Position numbers and translations under genes: made by a program
The notes under the pieces: model-generated
Seen by the model: the letters and a program-made list of their open reading frames with translations, nothing else
Database searches by the model: none
Told to the model about the DNA's origin: nothing
Source: Conoideocrella luteorostrata
Lineage: Eukaryota > Ascomycota > Sordariomycetes > Hypocreales > Clavicipitaceae
Direction of reading: 5' to 3'
NCBI GenBank assembly: GCA_032433595.1
Contig: JASWJB010000062.1
Span: 1-64,000, forward strand
DNA length: 64,000 nt
Part shown: piece after piece, positions 35,401-47,374 of the stretch
How positions within the stretch are numbered: the first letter of the stretch is position 1
How the letters are laid out: the number at the start of each line of letters is the position of its first letter

Positions 35401-38400
35401 CGGTCCTCTTTTACGATTCGGTCGCCCCTGCGCGCCTCACTTCCACTGTCCACAGCGAACCGTCGTGTGATATTAATAGCTTGCAATTTTCATGGGGAAA
35501 GGAGAACTCCCCAGCTATGGTGATAGCGCGCCAGCTTTTCCTTGACATAGTAAGCTAATATTCCTTGCCTTTTGATTATGATCTTAACCTGTCTTTGTCC
35601 GTCGGTTAGCCTTGACCGGTTGCGAAACAGTATGATTTTATGCGCATGCGTGGAGCAAGCTTGTGTGAGATAATGCAAAGACAAGGGCAGAAAGCAAGAA
35701 ATCGCCCGACGGCTTGGCCATTGGCAGCCGGGGCCTCTAGGATTCGGATTGGCGGCATCTTGGGTTAGCCATTGAGTTAGCTTTTTGCCTCCTTGCTCCT
35801 CGAGGAATCACATCACGCCATTCAAAGCACATGAATGGTGCCCGCCTTGGCAGTAGCGAGAGCAAAAAAAAACAGCGACTCTCTTTTGAGATTGGTCATG
35901 TTCATCCGGGAGCAAAAACGCCATGGACGGCCGAGCCAGTCCTCCCCGTTTTGAACCACAACCCTTGGCTAAGACCCTGTCTGCCCCGCAAAGGCTGTTG
36001 TCAGATTTAACAGCTTGCTTGGACCTTACACACCAGTGACCTCCGCCGCAACGTCGACGAATGTCATCCATACGTCAATATGTGTATTAGCTGCGTTAGC
36101 TAGGGCTGTCGATTGCTGTTTTTTTCTCATGTGAAATATGCAACTTGGTTGAAGATTCCTTGATTCTGCTTGAGAAACGGGTGTTCTAGCTGAACTGATC
36201 TTGAGAGCACATATCTGGGCCCGAAAGCATTGCATTCTGCTGCGGGGAAGCAGTGGGCAAAAAGAGGAGACCATTGTTTTCAATGTCGTTGACACACAGG
36301 CCAAGAGCTCCAGAAGGTATGGAGCTCGGTATAAGCTCTGCATTGGGTTTCAAGCTCCAACTAGGATTTTGGTGTTGCCTTGATGGATCAACAAGGCTAG
36401 TCTTGCCCACGAGGCGTCGTCTCAGATTCCAAGCTAGCAAGCCAATGCATGCCCTTCAGCTTATCAAAACGAAGGCTTGACACGAGCAAAAGGGAGCCGG
36501 ACTTCCTATGCATAATATGGAGGGTTCGGAAAAGGGAAGTCAAGAGGCGAGGCGCGATGTTTACAACATCCCATCCAGTACACCCATCCCATCTTGAGAA
36601 TTCAACCGACAAGAACTCCACGATGGAGCCTTCGTCTTCCGTTTATCGGCCTGATTTGTGAACGCAATGATCGATGTGCATAATTAGGTTCTGGGATACG
36701 AGTTGTGACACAGCAGGCCAGATGCCTGGCCTGTCTACTGCCTGGTAGTTCCACGAGCATGGGATTTCTGATGAATCAGCAGGAACACCATACTTCGTGT
36801 TCCCGCCGTATCAAACTACACGTTCAGGACGACTTTTCTCGCCCCCCGCTTGTGATTGTTAAATCCGCTGCGATGCTTGATTGGCCGCCAGATGTACGAA
36901 CTGGACGCCAGGCTCTGGCACATTAAGTACAAACCTCAATGCCGAGTCTGGAGGAGAGGATCCGTGCCACTACTTGCCTGGGGTGTTGTGAAATTTTATC
37001 ATGTGGGAAGGAACGGGCCTCCAATTACCTGAACATCGGCAGTTACCTCATCTCGTTCTTGTCTCCGGAAGATATAATTTTCATCCGTCCTGTCTTGATA
37101 AGTGGCGTCGCTATTCACAGCTGAGCTGGCGTCCCGATGTACCCAAAAGTGACGTGGTTGGCGCAAGTTGATGCCAGCCATCCATACAAACAACGAGATT
37201 GGGCGGTACATGGCGTTACCGACGGCGGATTTAGAAGATAAAACATAAACAGGTGGGTTGCTACGTAAAGCTAAGTTGCACCCACATGCTCAAGGGCTGT
37301 CTCAATTGACGTGATGGTGTGTGGATGACAAGGGTGGTACGGCTATAATGACGCTTGGCCCGGTGTGTTCATCTCCTGGAGAGGAGATGCGCGTCGCATC
37401 AACTCATGATATCTGAGGTGTGGCTGACGGCATAGTAGGGCCTAAACCATTCGTTTAGTGCCGCCTCTCGATTGAGTGAATGTTGTAATGAAAGCCCTCC
37501 TTATCCCATGGCCCGGGGTATACACCACCCACCTATTTATTCTGTGCTACCGTACCAGCAGGATAGATACTTGCTGGGAATAATAAACTAGTAGTCAACA
37601 GGAGAGGTCAGGGTTGACCCGTCCAGGGTGGTCCAACACTAGCATATAAAATACAGCCAAATGATGCATCAAGTCGGGGGCGAACGATCGCGACATCAGC
37701 CTCAAATATGGACCCCTAGGCTGACGCAGTCTTGCAAGGCCCTTATTTTCCTTCCCATTGAAGTGAAGAATCACAGGGGACCAAGAACAATTGTCGCAAA
37801 GGACGACTATTTAGCCAATAGCTATCGCCACGCCTCGCCTCGCCACAGAGAGGTCGAGAATAGAGACTAACACGTATCACCTGCGACTTCCCGGTCCTTC
37901 TTTGTGCCACATCATATGTTGTAACGCCGTCCAGATGCGAGATGGAAGAGATAGACGGGACACACAAGTTACTTTGCAACATCTCAGATGCACATCCCAC
38001 CAGGACGCAAGGTAATGATCGCCGCCTCCCTTTCCCATGGGAGACGAGAAGAACATACGTGCTTATCTGACAACGTAATACCGCGGCGTTATTGCACATG
38101 TGTACAAATACTCTGCAGCGCACCCGGATATTAGCAATGCAGGGTGATGATTCTACTGCTGGTATTAGAAGTGTTCCTTGCGGCTGAGTTGGCCAACAGG
38201 CCATTTGTATGGTGCCACGAATTGGCTGAGCTTCATTAGTAGATGCAGCGGCCGTGGTTTTGGTAGATGGCTGGCTGACAGAAGCAGATTTGGCTAATGA
38301 TGGGCTTCGGGCGTCGCATCCGTAATAATAGGGTCCCTTGCTTTTTTGTTATTGTTCTGCACTGCACAGCGTATTGCGGTATTGTGACAAAGGCGCCGGA

Positions 38401-41400
38401 GGGGACGACCCATGCTAGTTAGTTACAGTATATGCACTATGTATCAATTCAAGTAACTAACATATTGCATATTCGGGAAGTGGAGGATCCGGCCATCAAC
38501 GATCAACATTAACGGCGGCAGGACGGGACAGGCGGCGATTTGGATGGTTCGGTAAGCCAGTCCAGCTGTACGGAATGCTATGAATAGTGAACACAATGAA
38601 TGCCCTATGTGGTGACTTACATGCGTTTACGCGACTGCACATCTCTGAGGAGAAGACGGAGATTGTTCACCGTCAGAGGTGCATATTTATGGAGCAAGAT
38701 GCATTTCTTTATGCACTGGCGGGGACAGAAGGCACAGATGCCGCCAATGATGACCGGTAAGCCGCATGCTTAGAATGCATGAAATGCTCATCATTGTCGT
38801 TTTCTCATTCCCGCAACGGCAAGATGAGGCGCTTCACAGCATGCACAGCATCGCCAATTGCAGTTGTCCGTCTCTATCAGACCAGAAGCGAAAACTGGAC
38901 CACTATTTGAGCCAGCTCCACTTGATGCATTTCAGCTTGCGGCTTGCTTGGGATGAGCGAAGCGGTTACACATGTACGACAGCACGGTGGTGTAAGACGA
39001 ATCTCTTGACAAGGGCCAGCGAGGGGGCCAGAAGGTTGGCTCCGTGGCTCAAAAGCCAGTACGGAGCAGGCGTCAGGGATTGACGGGATGGCCGACTCGG
39101 CTTGGGAAGGGGACGTCAATTCCTTTGACTGGATGCTACAATATGGACAAAGGTTGGCTACTCCGTGCAGCTGGCCCTCTAACAATATACAAGAAAAGAG
39201 AAGGGCAATAAGATCAATACACTTCCCACTTCTCTCCTCTCCTCCCTCTCCAGTTCCTTCCCATGATCGTGTGAGGGCAATATTGCACGTTATAGCACAG
39301 GATAATAAAACTGAACTCTTTGCATGAACAAGAACATGGCACAAGATGGTTGGCGGATACTAGTGCCATAATACGTGCATCTATTGGCGCCATGGTCAAG
39401 GGACCAAGGCGAGGGCACGAGGACGGACAAGCAGACAAGAAAAGTGAACATGAAAGCAAGAGAAGAAGACTCGTTACGTTAGCTAGTTGCCGTTCGGAGT
39501 ACGACGTACGATTCCTACACGGATTACGGATCCTTACACCAGGTACGGAGTACGGAGCAGCTATTTCATAATACGACGCCGCCTATGAATAGCAGGCTGG
39601 TGCGGAACAGGATGAGACACAGGCAAACAGGGAATATGCTTTTCGACTCTTGGTTTTTGTAGCCGTCCGGTCGCCGTCCGGAGGTTCCCTTACTAACCAA
39701 CTACTAGCTAGCAGAAGTCGAATAGGGAGAACCGAGTACTCCGTAGTTAACTAACCACTCCGCAGACCAGGCTGACCCAGGCAGGTGGCGGTGCTTTGTT
39801 GGGCAGGGAAGGGGGGTGTGTTTCTTTCTACGGAGTATGCGATGCTTGTTTTGGTTAATACTACGGAGTAGTAACAGGTCTCTAATGTCTCTGGTGTGCT
39901 ATTAAATGTCTTCTGCGACTCGAGGGCTCAAGTGCTCCAGGGCCTCGCGTTTGGGTATGCATGCCAACTGGCCGGTAGTAAGTTGGCTCTCGGCCAGCTT
40001 TTCGTCGAATCGACTTCTTGGTCTGACGGGCGATTCAATCTGCAGCTCTAGCAGCCCTGGCAGTTTGCAGCCTCGGCCTTTTGCAGCCTCCAAGTACTCG
40101 GAGTACTCAAGTAGTCCAGTCTTACCAGGTTCCGGGCGTCTGTCTACCAGTAGGCGTCTGTGCTGGCTGGTTGTTCCAGCCGAGCGGTGTCGCGAACCAG
40201 ACCTTGATGCGCGCTGCGACGGGTGCTGCCAGAGGAGAGACACTGCTCAGCGCCGTGGTTTGCTGGGGCACAGCTGGGGCACCTGCATACTGCATACTTA
40301 GGGTGGACAGGCTTGCTGAGCTGGTATTAGTCGCATGCGGGGGGACCTGGCGAATAATCAGAAATTTGGGACGGTTCTTGATAATTGTTGATGCTAATTA
40401 CAGGCTTCTCCTACTGTCAGACAGCGTCAGGGCGAGGATCTGGATAGCGTGCGACATTGTCTAACCAAAACCTGAGCATCGCTCGAACAGCGCTCGAGCA
40501 TTGACGGCACCCATGATCTCAACCAGCCACGAGATAGTGAAACTGTTTGTATACTTTATGGGGACGCCTGCCGATTGCAAACGTCTCACAAACATGCGAC
40601 CGGGCTCTCGTTATGATGAGGGGAGGTGCAGTAAGTAATATTATGGCCCACGTTGCTGAAGCCCGTTGAAAGCGACGGTTGTGTTTTGCGGTGTTGTGGT
40701 GTTTGTTAGTGACGGCGCGTTACCCAACGTCAAAAACACGTAGGACACGCTGTTAGCGACTCACGCGTCTACCTGACTGTCGCTGCATCGATCTGGCGAT
40801 GCTTGGATGATTTCATCACTTACATGAGCCGGCATGCCATGCACTGTCGTCCATGTAGCATTGTAATGAAGGTTCTAGTTCTCTAATAAGGGCAGCCTGA
40901 TGACAGCGTATCTCTACTATGGAGATCTCGGTACGCCAGCTGCATAACCGCTGCATGAATGCAATTGAATTTCAATGTGGACAGGATCATCGGCACTTTG
41001 CACTTTGCCTGGCCGCCGAGGCACTGTAGATTCGATGCCTGTTTGCTCTTGCCGTGCTGTACAGTGGTCAACTGATCCATTCATTGCTGCATCCATCCGC
41101 TATTTTTATTTTTATTTTTGTTTTTATTTTCATTCTTGTTGTTCCGCAAGGGAAAGCCGCTGGCCGCTGGCCGATGTCCTGTTCCATCCCTGCATCGGCG
41201 ATCTTAGGCCGGACCCAATGCCAATCTCCCAGTGCCAGCGCAGTTGTCAACAGAGCTCTGTCGCGCTATCGGCGTCCCGCCGGCTGGGCAGCAGCAGGCC
41301 CCGTTTGCTGCAGCCAAAGCCTGGTCAACAATCAACAGTCAACCGTCAACAGCCCGCAGCCGGCAGTGAGACAGCCAGACACAGCACGTACTGGTCAACT

Positions 41401-42047
41401 GGCTAACTAAGCTAGTGCAATCTCCATAGCTCCTCGCCAATGGGCTGGTGCTGAAGCGCGGGCAAACAAATTTCTTTATGCTCCCCGTCCCCAGCTACGG
41501 AGTCAAGACCGTCAAGCGTTGACGCCTCAACCCAGATCAAGAATCAATGCATAAATTTAATCGTCATCTTTCCGCTCTCAACCTTTTAATTTTTTATCGG
41601 GTCAGCCTCTAGGGACTACGGGGCCATTTATCCCTTCCTCTTCTCTGCCCATTCCTCCTGACTCCTCCATCATCAACAGTTGGGCTTTTGTTCTTCGTTT
41701 CTTCGTTTCCCCGTCTACTCTTTTTCCTTTTCTTCTGCTTGGTGCTTCTTTCGACGCGAGCTTTGGACAGGCCCATCCTTCAACGAGCCGCGAGTTGTGT
41801 TTCGTCCTTCGTCCACTCTCCACATATACGCAGTCCGGAGTTTCAAACCCCTTTCATAATTGATCGCCTGCTTGCATTTCTGCTATCACGCTGCCGCGGC
41901 GAGACGGTCAAAGTCCTTTGGGAGCGCCGTGGTTCGACAATGCCGGCACTGTTCGACTATCTCTTTGCTATTCTCCTCGTCGTCAATTAGAATGCTCGCC
42001 TTGCAGTCACTTCCACCTTCTCGCAAGTAGAAGCCGGCGGCATTACC
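32408..42047. other. 9.6-kb gene-poor region
   Basis: Between the GCN20 start codon and the next gene I find no ORF with convincing coding character and no transposase, reverse transcriptase, rRNA or tRNA. Small ORFs up to 155 codons on both strands lack any family signature. The region holds five clear copies of the dispersed 9-mer (34403, 39544, 39737, 39829, 39862) outside the one at the GCN20 start; four of them fall within about 330 bases. A TTTTTA-type tract lies at 41101-41132. The last about 450 bases (from about 41600) are strongly pyrimidine-rich on the plus strand, as in many fungal promoters, and probably drive the gene at 42048. Confidence 0.55.
41101..41132. repeat. TTTTTA-type low-complexity tract
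   Basis: Imperfect tandem units of TATTTT/TGTTTT. Simple-sequence DNA with no coding support. Confidence 0.8.
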
Positions 42048-45000
42048 ATGCAGACTGTTCCCAGTGTAGGTTTTTTTTTAACCCTCTCCCGAGTTTCCAA
42101 TTCGAGCTGAAGCACCACAAGCACAAGCACCCACCTTGAAATCCTCCCTGCTATGTTTCCTCGTACCCATACCCATACCCATACCCATACCCACAACACA
42201 TGGCACACACACTTTGGACTATCAAGCACACAAAGCTTCGCTTTCGACAACGCCTTGTTCTGCAGCCTTGGACCGAAACTCAAACCTCCACCTTGTTTGT
42301 CCGTGCTTGCTTTCCCAACCTTATTGGCACGGTTCCTGCTTGGCTTAATCTGTGTCTCACATTTAAAGGATTGAACTCCAATTCCTCTTTTCTTTTTTTT
42401 TTCTTGATTCCGCTCATCTTTCTGTACTTTTCGTGGTAGATCTCTAACTTGTTTTGTTCGCGACAATTTAGCTTGTTGGGACTGGCACTGCCATTGCTGC
42501 AGCCGCCAGTGGCTTGGTATTCGGCCAACCGACGGGGCTCAACCACGACTACGAAATCTCTACAGCAGTTCGTCAGGGAGCACGGGGGCACAAAAAGTCG
42601 ATATCAATTGACACAGCATTGCCCTCACATTCGCAGTCGCCGTCGAGTACGCATACTCCTCCATCACGCCGACCAGCTACTAGCTCTGCAGGTGCACATG
42701 CATCTGGTTCCGACCTTCATGCTATAAGTGGTTCGGTTTATCAGACAACCCGGCCGCCCCTTTCTCGCCGTCAACGGCCCCAGAATCCGCAAACATCCCC
42801 GTCAAACACTTCTAGCAGACGTCAGTCGTTTGTAGCTGGTCAGGGAAATTTGGTGTCGGGTGTCTCTGTTGTGGAAGGCTCAAAGGAGTCCGGAACGTCG
42901 ACAAACTCGTGGCTAAAACGCCTATCTATTCGCCCACAATCTCAGCACGGCAGTCCGAGGTCCAGCATATTGGCGGATGCATCCTCAGTGACGTTCTCAT
43001 ATGGCTCAGCTGCTCCCATACTGTCGCGGTCAGGATCTGTTTCAAAGCCTCTGCCTCCCAATAAGTTGGTGAAGCGCTCCTGTTCCAGGAACAACCATTC
43101 CGAGGATCTTCCACTACGAAAGTCGAAAGGCCACTTACCGAGTATTCGCCGACCGGCTACCAGTCATCAACGGTCTGCAACATTGCAACGATTCAGAGCG
43201 GAAATTGACGTTGCAGGATCCAGCCCGCATCCAAAGTATTCGTTTGATGAACCAATCCGACCCGAAGAACTACTGGGTGCGTCACCAATTGAAGATTTGG
43301 ACCAGTCTTCCCGCACTCATCGTGTCACCAGATGCTTTGGCTGGGCTTCTTTCTTCCACTCTAAAGCCGGCAGTGTTGTTACAAGTTCTAATTCCTACGG
43401 TCGGCTTGGTGGTGGTAGTGCCTCGGCCTCTCAGCTCAGGTACTTGGACACAAAACGCATATACACAGGCAAAAGCTTGTCTATCGAGTCCGGAGCCCAT
43501 TTGATTAAGCCAAGAATGGTGTCAAACTCATCCACCATCAATAGCTCATTTGCCCTGTCGTCTTATATAGAAGAGAAAGAATCTGATCAGGCGGCTCAGC
43601 TTCGAAAAGACCCCGTGGACTCTAAAATACGCGTCGAAATGGCCTCGGAAGTGGCTCCATCATCACAGCCCAGAAGATCATTCTCCTCTAGTTTCTCCCA
43701 CACTGCACACTGGGCGTCGAGAACATCCGGAAGCCTGCGCCGAACCAAGCGTGGTGCTAGCCAGCCCAACGGCGAGAACAAGCGGCACGTGTCAGCCCCA
43801 GTCAGAAGCCTGCAACCAGCTGTGGGCCGCTCCGATACAACGACCAAGCCCCCGATCGCCCGAATCCACCAGGGGTCAGTGCTGGATTCAGCTGCGACTT
43901 TACCTCGCCCAGCGCCTAAAAGAAACGCATCCTCCCCACTGCCCCCGCCTTCCAATCTTTCAGGTGTTCATGCCGACTTGCTACGACAGAGTCCTGCTGG
44001 CCGCGGGGCCTCTCATTCAATACGGCCTAATCAACCGTCTGGAAGTTCGACAAGCTCTGCAAGTGCTGCCATGTCACAGCGGAGGGGCTCCCACTATGAA
44101 CGATCCTCTGCTCTGGATAGCTCAGACGGCGATGCGCGCGAATTGATGTCCGGGGATGAGGATGACACTGACTTTAAGAGTGATACCCTCTTTGATTCTG
44201 TGCGAACCGTAGGCTCTGGTCGACTCAGGGCTGTTGAAACCCCGCTTGAATCTGTGTACGACGAGTCGCCTCCCAGCACTGGTGGGAATAAGAGATCGAA
44301 GCGCTTGTCTATTCAAGAAATGCTTGATCGTACTTGGAATGGAGATAGTAAGATTATGGAAGAGGATGAGACCAATTTGACTCCCGTGCGGGTGACGCGA
44401 CGGTCAAGTCATGCCAGCCAAGTCAACTGTGAGCGAAGAGAAGATCCTCGGTTCGGTTTGGAGCCATCTTCCCGTCATGATGTTGACCTGGCTACCCATG
44501 ACATGGGCAGATTCTCTCTGGACGATGACTTTGACGAGGATTGGACTAGAGACGCCGATGATGCGCCTTTTAACGCGTTGTCACCGCCATCGAAGAGCAA
44601 CTCTCCCAATCCCAGCGTGATCAACCCGAATGTTCGCCTCGCATTGGCCGGCTTTGATGGCAACTCTTTGCCCTCTCCAAATCCCGCTTTGTCGCACACC
44701 GAACGATCTCTCGGCAACATCTTTGACTGGAGCGAACCACCTACCCATGACAGGAAGGACCCAAGCAGTGGCGTAATTCGACCCAAGACAGCCTATGCCA
44801 AGCAACAGCTCGACTCTAGAGGGGGCCGCTCCGTTGTTCGTAAAGGACCAATGCCGACGCATGTGCGGAGTCAGAGTGTGCCCGTTGTGAACGACAGCGT
44901 AGACGACTTGAAGCCAACTGGATCAAAGTATGGCACATGGGGTATGGGGACAAAGACCGTCAGTGAAGACTGGGACGAAGATTTTGAGTTTGCTGGCGGC

Positions 45001-45969
45001 GACAGTGGACCAGATGGGAAAGACAGCCGCGACCTCTTTGCTGTTCCCGAGTCAATACGGGCAGCTCAACCAAGCGTGAAAGCCCACTCTGGTCAGATCC
45101 GAGAATTATCCCTGCTCGTCAATGATCTTAAGCGTCTCTGTCGCCATGGTCGGGAACTGAACATGCTAAACGGCGACCAAAAACCCGTTTGGAAAGAGGC
45201 CGAAGGTATCATTGCCTTGGCTTCGCCAGATGAGGACAATGTGAATGGCGATGATCAGTCTGGGTCATCCGTGTACATGGATGCATTTGAGGCTACAAGT
45301 TCAACAAGGGATGAGAAACACTACGACTATGACCAGGCTTTTGAGAGATTAGAAGCCGTTATTGAGCGTAATGAGCCCCCCATGTCGAAGACTGCTGTTG
45401 TTCGTGAACGCCAATCGCCGCGACGGAGATCGGTGTTTTCTCCTGATGATGACATTTTTGGAGCCAATTGGCCCTTGGCTGATGATCGCCCTCGTTCTAG
45501 TCATCCCAGTCGTCCACGAACTCCTGAAAACCAGCCAAACAAATCTCAAGACTTGCATGGGGTTGTCCAGTCAGTCATGGAAACAATGCAACATCGCTCT
45601 GCAGCACCGGCTGTAGACACAAGCTCTCAAGATTCCAGAAAGCGGTACAGTAGTGCCAATAGGATGCACTTTGATACTACCAGCTTAAAAATACTTGTTA
45701 GGAGAGCAGGGGAACTACGCGATATTTTGTCCGACATGATACGAAGGGCCGATCAACTGACACAAAGCCCAATCCGCTCCCCGCGACATGAAAGACGTTT
45801 GGATTCAAGCCCTGCCTTTACACGGGTGTTTGACGACCCAGGTTCAAGTCCACCTCAACGACCAACGAAAATTCGTGGCAACAGCAGTACCATTGTTGAG
45901 TGTCCTTCGCCTGAAAACTCACCACCCTCAAATATGGGCCGCCGAGTCCCATTAATGACAGTCAACTAG
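42048..45969 (+). CDS. Large Ser-rich protein, probable Byr4-like cytokinesis/SIN regulator
   Basis: The main exon is 42472-45969. It opens after an acceptor TTTAG at 42471 and lacks an early in-frame ATG, so an upstream exon is needed. The best candidate is 42048-42065 (MQTVPS) with donor GTAGGT, giving a 406-base intron and a 1,171-residue protein. The exact start is uncertain. The first about 700 residues are disordered, rich in Ser, Arg and Pro, with repeated KRLSI blocks (WLKRLSIRPQS, RSKRLSIQEMLDRTW) that look like basophilic kinase sites. Around residue 753 is NIFDWSEPP. Residues about 827-846 carry WGMGTKTVSEDWDEDFEF. An ordered helical part follows (LSLLVNDLKRLCRHGRELNML, WKEAEGIIALASP, and near the end LKILVRRAGELRDILSDMIRRAD). 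This combination resembles filamentous-fungal Byr4/Bfa1 proteins, which pair with a Rab-type GAP to restrain the septation/mitotic-exit GTPase at spindle poles. The assignment rests on remembered motifs only. Confidence 0.55.
42164..42192. repeat. CCCATA hexanucleotide repeat
   Basis: About five tandem units of ACCCAT within the putative first intron or leader of the Byr4-like gene. It resembles no telomere unit of filamentous fungi, which is TTAGGG. Confidence 0.85.
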
Positions 45970-47374
45970 TCATCACAACTAGAAAGCTGCTGACAAAAAT
46001 ACTTCTGTTATCATGCCGATACACATCGCCTTTACTAGTCGAAGTCCTGTACAAAAAAACAAAAACAAAACGGAATCATGATTTGTTTGCATAGCGACGG
46101 CTCTCGTCCTAAGTTTTCTGGTTTACGCGCGAGTCTCATGTTGAGTGTGTGTAGCTTTCCATCGCACGAGCAATGAGGGTTTGACTTGTTGTCACTATGC
46201 AGGCATAACTACATGACTGCTACATCTGACTTACAAGGCTGTCGCTTGACACTGCCCCCGGTCAAGTTGGATTCTGAGAGAGAGGCTTGCTATGGCTTTG
46301 TTTATTTTGTCACGTATCATTCTTACACATAATTTAACCCGCACATCTCGTCACCGCAATTTATATGCGGAGGTCTCGGAAGGAAGCGAAAAGAGTCGGC
46401 CATTGACGGCAAAGACCTGGAACGGGTGCCAGGGATGCAAAGCTGTTTATGCAGACTTGAGCTGACGTCCCTGTTCAATACGAAACTGCCCCTACCTAAT
46501 GATCACAGAAACAGAAAATGGGGGCGCAAGTGAACACAGGAGAGGTAACCCAAAACACATTACGACCCATGTCATGGCTACAACTAGAGGGCAAAAACGC
46601 AAGGCACAAGGAAGGGAAATTAGACGATGCAACGATGCCGGATTGGGATACAGGAACAGTGGAAGGGCTATTACTGCACTTTATCTGTTCTTTTTGTAAA
46701 AGGAGCATGACATGTTTATTTTAATAGCATCGGCGCATTGTTGACATACGTATTATTTTTTCATAGTATACAGTTGGTGAATTGCATGGATAGAGCCACA
46801 TGGCTTGATGCCAATACCTAAACCTTTTTATGTTTGCCTATCCAGTCCTAAGAATGAGTTGTCTCGACGCCTTAAACTTGCTCCGTAAGTTTTGTTTGTT
46901 TTCACTTTTCACGGCTCTGCTGTAAAAGTTAAGAGAGCAAGGCCAGAGGGAAGTGAGTGGGTGGATGAATGAATGAATGAATGGATGGGTTTATTTCGGG
47001 AACAAGCCAATGCAGATGTCCCTATTCTACGTATATAACTTGGATATCTGATTTAGCGAAGTGGTAAGCTTTCACTTTGCATTGAAGAGTCTTGACTAGA
47101 GATATAAAAACTTGAGCATAGGGCCTGTTTCCACCCCCCAAATACATTGAACATAAAAAATGACGTGGGTATCTCCACCGATACAAGTATGGGTTTGGCC
47201 GGTTGCCACAAAGTGTAATAACGCACCAAGTCAACCTTTAAAAACTTTCGAAGAAATGCAATGTAATGTACATCAAAACTTAATACTTGATAACGATAAG
47301 AAGAATGAACAATAGATGAATGCCTGTATGTATCTTTGCTTCATCCTCTTGTGTGTATGTCAGTCTTGCACGCG
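45970..47374. other. Convergent 3' spacer
   Basis: About 1.4 kb between converging large genes, AT-rich in parts, with a short GAAT repeat at 46967-46983. Only small unsupported ORFs are present. Confidence 0.5.
46967..46983. repeat. GAAT tetranucleotide repeat
   Basis: About four tandem GAAT units in noncoding DNA. Confidence 0.8.

Noticed and set aside
42164..42192. Internal telomere-like repeat
   Set aside because: The unit CCCATA differs from the TTAGGG/CCCTAA repeat of filamentous fungi, and only about five copies occur.
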